Origin: Modestobacter sp. DSM 44400
GTDB taxonomy: Bacteria > Actinomycetota > Actinomycetes > Mycobacteriales > Geodermatophilaceae
Reading direction: 5' to 3'
Length of the DNA stretch: 44,296 nt
Assembly: GCF_900107175.1 (NCBI RefSeq)
Contig: NZ_FNOZ01000034.1
Location: 1 to 44,296 of the forward strand
How positions within the stretch are numbered: position 1 is the stretch's first letter; each line of letters begins with the position of its first letter. The notes under the pieces were generated by a model. It was not told where the DNA came from. It searched no databases and worked only from the letters and a program-made list of their open reading frames with translations. A program made the position numbers and the translations under genes. Shown piece after piece: positions 41,585 through 44,296 of the stretch.

Positions 41585-42466
41585 ATGAGCCTGCTGGGTG
41601 TGCTGGACCGGATCGCCGACAAGCCGACCTTCGACAAGGCCATCGAGCCGGCCCGCAAGGCGGTCAACGCCCTGCCGCAGCCGGTCAAGGACCTGCTGCA
41701 CGGCACCTGGCTGGGCCATCCGCTGCACCCGGTGCTGGCCCAGGTGCCCGTGGGGTCGTGGCTCTCGGCCGGGATCCTGGACGCGATCCCGGCGACCCGC
41801 CCCGCCGCGGCGTTGCTGATCGGCACTGGCGTGGCCGCGGCGGTCCCCACGGCGATGAGCGGGGCGGCCGACTGGTCGGAGCAGGACGTCGGTGTCAGGC
41901 GGCTGGGCGCGGTGCACGCCGTGGCCAACACCGCGGCGCTGGGCCTGTACGTCGGCTCCCTGGTCGCCCGGGCCAAGGGCTCCGGAACGCTGGGGCGGGT
42001 TCTGGCCTACAGCGGGCTGGGCCTGGCGAGTGGCTCGGCGGCCATCGGCGGCCACATGTCCTACTCGCAGTCCTCCGGAGCCTCCCACTCGGCCACCGCC
42101 GCCCGGTCGCTCACCCACGACTGGATCGACCTGGGCCCGCTGGACGACCTGCCGGACAACGCGCCGACGCTGCGCACCGGCGAGGGTCAGGGCGCTCCGG
42201 TGCCGCTGGCCGTCGTCCGCCGGGGGGCCAGGGTCGACGTGTTCGTGAGCTCCTGCTCGCACCTGGGTGGCCCGTTGGCCGAGGGCACGGTCGAGCAGGT
42301 GCGCGGCTCGGACTGCCTGGTCTGCCCGTGGCACGGCTCAGCCTTCGAGCTGGAGGAGGGTCAACCGCGGCGTGGCCCGGCGGCCAGCGCGCAGGAGAAG
42401 CTCGAGGTGCGGTACGTCGCCGGCCGGGTGCAGGCGCGGCTGGCGGGGCGCCACATCGAGGGCTGA
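41585..42466 (+). CDS. DUF2231 membrane domain fused to a Rieske 2Fe-2S domain
   Basis: A 293-residue protein from ATG 41585. The N-terminal half matches DUF2231: WLGHPLHPVLAQVPVGSWLS (~46-65), then several membrane segments (AALLIGTGVAAAVPTAMSGA, AVHAVANTAALGLYVGSLVA). The C-terminal ~110 residues are a Rieske domain with SCSHLGGPL (Cys-x-His) and CPWHGSAFEL (Cys-x2-His), the normal cluster ligands. It should be a membrane-bound electron carrier; the partner is unknown, and no oxygenase or cytochrome gene is adjacent. It lies between two damaged regions but is itself intact. Confidence 0.87.
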   Translation: MSLLGVLDRIADKPTFDKAIEPARKAVNALPQPVKDLLHGTWLGHPLHPVLAQVPVGSWLSAGILDAIPATRPAAALLIGTGVAAAVPTAMSGAADWSEQDVGVRRLGAVHAVANTAALGLYVGSLVARAKGSGTLGRVLAYSGLGLASGSAAIGGHMSYSQSSGASHSATAARSLTHDWIDLGPLDDLPDNAPTLRTGEGQGAPVPLAVVRRGARVDVFVSSCSHLGGPLAEGTVEQVRGSDCLVCPWHGSAFELEEGQPRRGPAASAQEKLEVRYVAGRVQARLAGRHIEG

Positions 42467-42486
42467 GCGCCCCACGTCGCGCGGCC

Positions 42487-43340
42487 ATGTGGAGGGCGGC
42501 GGGCGGGACGGGGCTCGTCGCCGTTGCTGCTGGCCGGGTGCGGCGGCAGCTCGTCGTCCCCGGTATCCACGGCGTTCGCAGGGGCCGGCCGGACGGTGCC
42601 GGCCGTCGCGGGCATCGGGGCGAGGCCGTGCCTCTCCGCACGGACGAGGCGGTCGGCCGCCAGGTCCAGGTGCGGCTGACCGACACCGGGACGGCGCCCT
42701 TCACGGTCACAGCGGTGGCGATCGACTCTCCGGGCTTGGTTGCCCTCCCCCCCACCGTCGTGCACACCACGTTCGCGCCGGGCTGACGATCGACCTGCCC
42801 ACGCCGTTCGGCGCGGTCGACTGCGCGGCGGAGGCCGACCCTGCGGCGGCGCCGGCTGACGGTCAGCCGGGACGGCGGCGCTCCCGAGGAGCTGCGGGTG
42901 CCACTGACCGACGGCAGCCTCGCCCAGGTGCACACCGAGGAGTGCGCGGTGGCCGGTGTGCTGGAGATGGTCGACATCGGCCTGACGGAGCCGGCCGAGG
43001 CCCCGGACGGGCGCGGGCGCTGACCGGCACGGTGCGGCTCACCCGGACGGCCGGCGATCAGCCCGTCGAGGTGGTCGCCCTGGAGCGCAGCGTGCTGCTC
43101 ACGCCGGCCGTAGGCCGCGACCTGCCGGTCACCCTGCGACCGGGCGACGACGAGCTGGCGCTCCCGGTGACGTTCGCCCTGGCCAACTGTGAATCGCACG
43201 TGCTGGCCGGGACCAAGAAGCCGTTCGTCTTCCCGCTGAGTGTCGCGGTAAGCGACCGCGACCCGGTCGCCGTCGATCTGCCGGCGAACGAGGCGCAGCG
43301 GGCGGTGTTGCTGGGGCTGGTCAAGCGGGTCTGTGGCTGA
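42487..43340 (+). pseudogene. Lipoprotein gene with multiple frameshifts
   Basis: Fragments in alternating frames assemble to one exported protein: ATG 42487, then LLLAGCGGSSSSPVSTAFAG (lipobox, after a shift near 42510-42530), RTDEAVGRQVQVRLTDTGTA (shift near 42610-42630), TIDLPTPFGAVDC (shift near 42780), VSRDGGAPEELRVPLTDGSL (shift near 42855), and LTGTVRLTRTAGDQPVEVVA to the stop at 43340 (shift near 43018). It would be ~285 residues with beta-sandwich-like alternation. I do not recognise the family. At least five single-base indels are needed to restore it. Confidence 0.6.
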
Positions 43341-43375
43341 GGCGGTTCGGTCGCCGTCGCCGCGGGCACCAGGGG

Positions 43376-43477
43376 GTGGTGTTCTTGCTCTTCTCCAACC
43401 GCCTGGGCTGCCTTGACAGCCTGCTGCTGTCCGCCGCCCTCACCGTGCTCCTGCTCGTGATCTTCCACGTCCTCTGA
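43376..43477 (+). CDS. Very small membrane protein (33 residues)
   Basis: From GTG 43376 the product is VVFLLFSNRLGCLDSLLLSA followed by ALTVLLLVIFHVL. A polar FSNRLGCL turn separates two hydrophobic runs. From memory, many actinobacterial genomes carry a ~30-residue open frame beginning with this FLLF-NRLGCL pattern, usually unannotated. A second GTG three bases on (43379) could be the start. Upstream AGGGG is a weak ribosome site. tRNA-Lys begins 34 bases after its stop. Function unknown. Confidence 0.6.
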   Translation: MVFLLFSNRLGCLDSLLLSAALTVLLLVIFHVL

Positions 43478-43511
43478 GCTGGGGGCTGCGTCTGGGAGAC
43501 TTACTCGCGCC

Positions 43512-43584
43512 GGGCCTCTAGCTCAACTGGCAGAGCAGCGGACTTTTAATCCGCGGGTTGTGGGTTCGATCCCCACGGGGCCCA
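43512..43584 (+). tRNA. tRNA-Lys (TTT)
   Basis: GGGCCTC acceptor, TAGCTCAACTGGCAGAGCA D-arm, anticodon arm GCGGA-CTTTTAA-TCCGC (anticodon TTT), T-arm TGTGGG-TTCGATC-CCCACG and acceptor GGGGCCCA. A small perfect hairpin (CCGCTG-AC-CAGCGG, 43594-43607) follows. An excisionase gene downstream suggests that this tRNA 3' end was used as an attachment site. Confidence 0.93.
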
Positions 43585-43607
43585 CCGAGCAAGCCGCTGA
43601 CCAGCGG

Positions 43608-43781
43608 ATTCTCCCCTCGCTGCGAGCGTACTCGCCGCGAAAGCGGGACGTCGCCGCGCTTTACCCCCATCTTTGCGTCCCGCGCCTCAGCGCTCCATCG
43701 CTCGCACGTCGCGCGAGGCGATCGCTCGGCCGGAGCCATCGAGGTAGCCGGCCGCAGCCCTCCGACGGACCAGCTCGATGG
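43608..43781. other. Spacer between tRNA-Lys and the excisionase gene
   Basis: I see no coding frame with protein-like content in these 174 bases. If the tRNA 3' end is an attachment site, this would be the inner flank of an integrated element. Confidence 0.4.
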
Positions 43782-44051
43782 TCAGCGGGGAAGCGGCGGA
43801 TGGATGGGGTCGACGGCGCGGGCCTCGAGGTAGGCGTCGAGGTCGGTCTGCCAGAAGCGCAGGGAGCGGCCGGCGTAGGTGAACTTGACCCGCCGTTCGG
43901 CGACGAGCCGGTAGATGAGGCGCCGGCCGCAGCGGAGGTAGTCGGCGGCGCTGTCAACGTCGTGCAGTTGGTCGCCGGCGTTGAGCGACGGTCGGGGGCC
44001 GAGGTTGTCCCGGGTCTCGTGGAAGTTGAGGTGGCGGTCCCCCGCCTGCAC
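43782..44051 (-). CDS. Excisionase-type helix-turn-helix protein
   Basis: The C-terminal ~60 residues read LHDVDSAADYLRCGRRLIYR then LVAERRVKFTYAGRSLRFWQ and TDLDAYLEARAVDP, the MerR-like winged helix of excisionase/HTH_17 proteins found on actinobacterial integrative elements. GTG 44049-44051 gives 89 residues, but the true start is uncertain; the frame remains open upstream into IS256-type sequence, so the original N-terminus may be lost. Position ~200 bases from tRNA-Lys, facing it, suits an element integrated at that tRNA. No integrase gene is in the window. Confidence 0.7.
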   Translation of the reverse strand: MQAGDRHLNFHETRDNLGPRPSLNAGDQLHDVDSAADYLRCGRRLIYRLVAERRVKFTYAGRSLRFWQTDLDAYLEARAVDPIHPPLPR

Positions 44052-44109
44052 CGGCCGTGAGGTAGGTGTTGGGCGTCCGCCAAGACACCGCTTCAGACAG
44101 GGGACCGCC

Positions 44110-44296
44110 GTGACCAAGAAGTACCAGAACGACAAGATCGACACGCCCGTCGGCGACGGGCTCGTCGTGCCCGAGCGGGTGAGTGTGGCGATGGCCGACA
44201 TCGCCGGGTCGATGCGCGAAGGCCTGCTGGCGTTGGCCGTGGGCACCGGCCTGCAGGTCATGGCGGCGCTGATGGAGTCCGACGTGACCGCGGTGG
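44110..44296 (+). CDS. IS256-family (Mutator-type) transposase, 5' part, runs off the window
   Basis: From GTG 44110: VTKKYQNDKIDTPVGDGLVV, then MADIAGSMREGLLALAVGTG and LQVMAALMESDVTAV. This is the standard N-terminus of actinobacterial IS256-type transposases (MREGLLALAVGxGLQVMxxxMExDVT). The DDE catalytic part lies beyond the window. Sequence at ~44058-44085 upstream should hold the left terminal repeat but I cannot define it without the right end. Confidence 0.8.
   Translation, partial: MTKKYQNDKIDTPVGDGLVVPERVSVAMADIAGSMREGLLALAVGTGLQVMAALMESDVTAV

Overview
The window reads as chromosome of a very GC-rich actinobacterium. Gene content and wording of several proteins (a ScyD/ScyE-like propeller protein, GtrA fusions, a CbtB/CbtA pair, a very small membrane protein beside tRNA-Lys, dense in-phase coding) fit the Geodermatophilaceae (Blastococcus, Geodermatophilus, Modestobacter). 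That placement is inference; no rRNA gene is present. Both edges are mobile DNA: the 3' end of an ISAzo13-type transposase and a broken IS5-type element at 1-1112, and an excisionase gene next to tRNA-Lys plus the start of an IS256-type transposase at 43.5-44.3 kb.

Region by region. 1.1-2.7 kb: two small unknown genes around a perfect inverted repeat, then an amino-acid (Val/Leu type) dehydrogenase. 3.0-5.8 kb: a three-gene sugar ABC importer operon. 5.9-10.9 kb: a secreted M23 peptidase, a lipoprotein, an MBL-fold hydrolase, a GMC oxidoreductase and a gene broken by an in-frame TGA. 11.5-17.5 kb: a 4-hydroxybenzoate/protocatechuate catabolic cluster (pobA, an IclR regulator, pcaHGBDC), with two near-identical palindromes as candidate regulator sites. 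PobA makes protocatechuate, PcaHG opens the ring, and PcaB, PcaD and PcaC carry it to beta-ketoadipate enol-lactone/beta-ketoadipate; the final CoA steps are not in the window. 17.5-20.8 kb: a secreted propeller protein and a glycosyltransferase.

20.8-29.9 kb holds three two-component systems, a PepSY protein, a remnant phosphoesterase and a UDP-glucose-4-epimerase-like enzyme. 30.0-36.1 kb is a tightly coupled five-gene envelope operon: MGDG-synthase-like transferase, NodB-type deacetylase, DMT transporter, GT39-type transferase, and a GT2-GtrA fusion. The GT2-GtrA fusion could make and flip a polyprenyl-phosphate sugar that GT39 then uses. 36.3-38.2 kb: cobalt uptake genes cbtBA behind a cobalamin riboswitch, and a FhuF-like iron-sulfur protein.

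38.1-43.4 kb is an eroded stretch: fragments of SDR, MFS and XRE genes, three tRNA genes (Phe, Asp, Glu), two frameshifted lipoprotein genes, and intact genes for a small lipoprotein, a GtrA protein and a DUF2231-Rieske protein. Single-base indels are concentrated in two zones (20.8-24.3 and 38.1-43.3 kb), while the genes between and around them are clean. This could be real gene decay or local sequence error.
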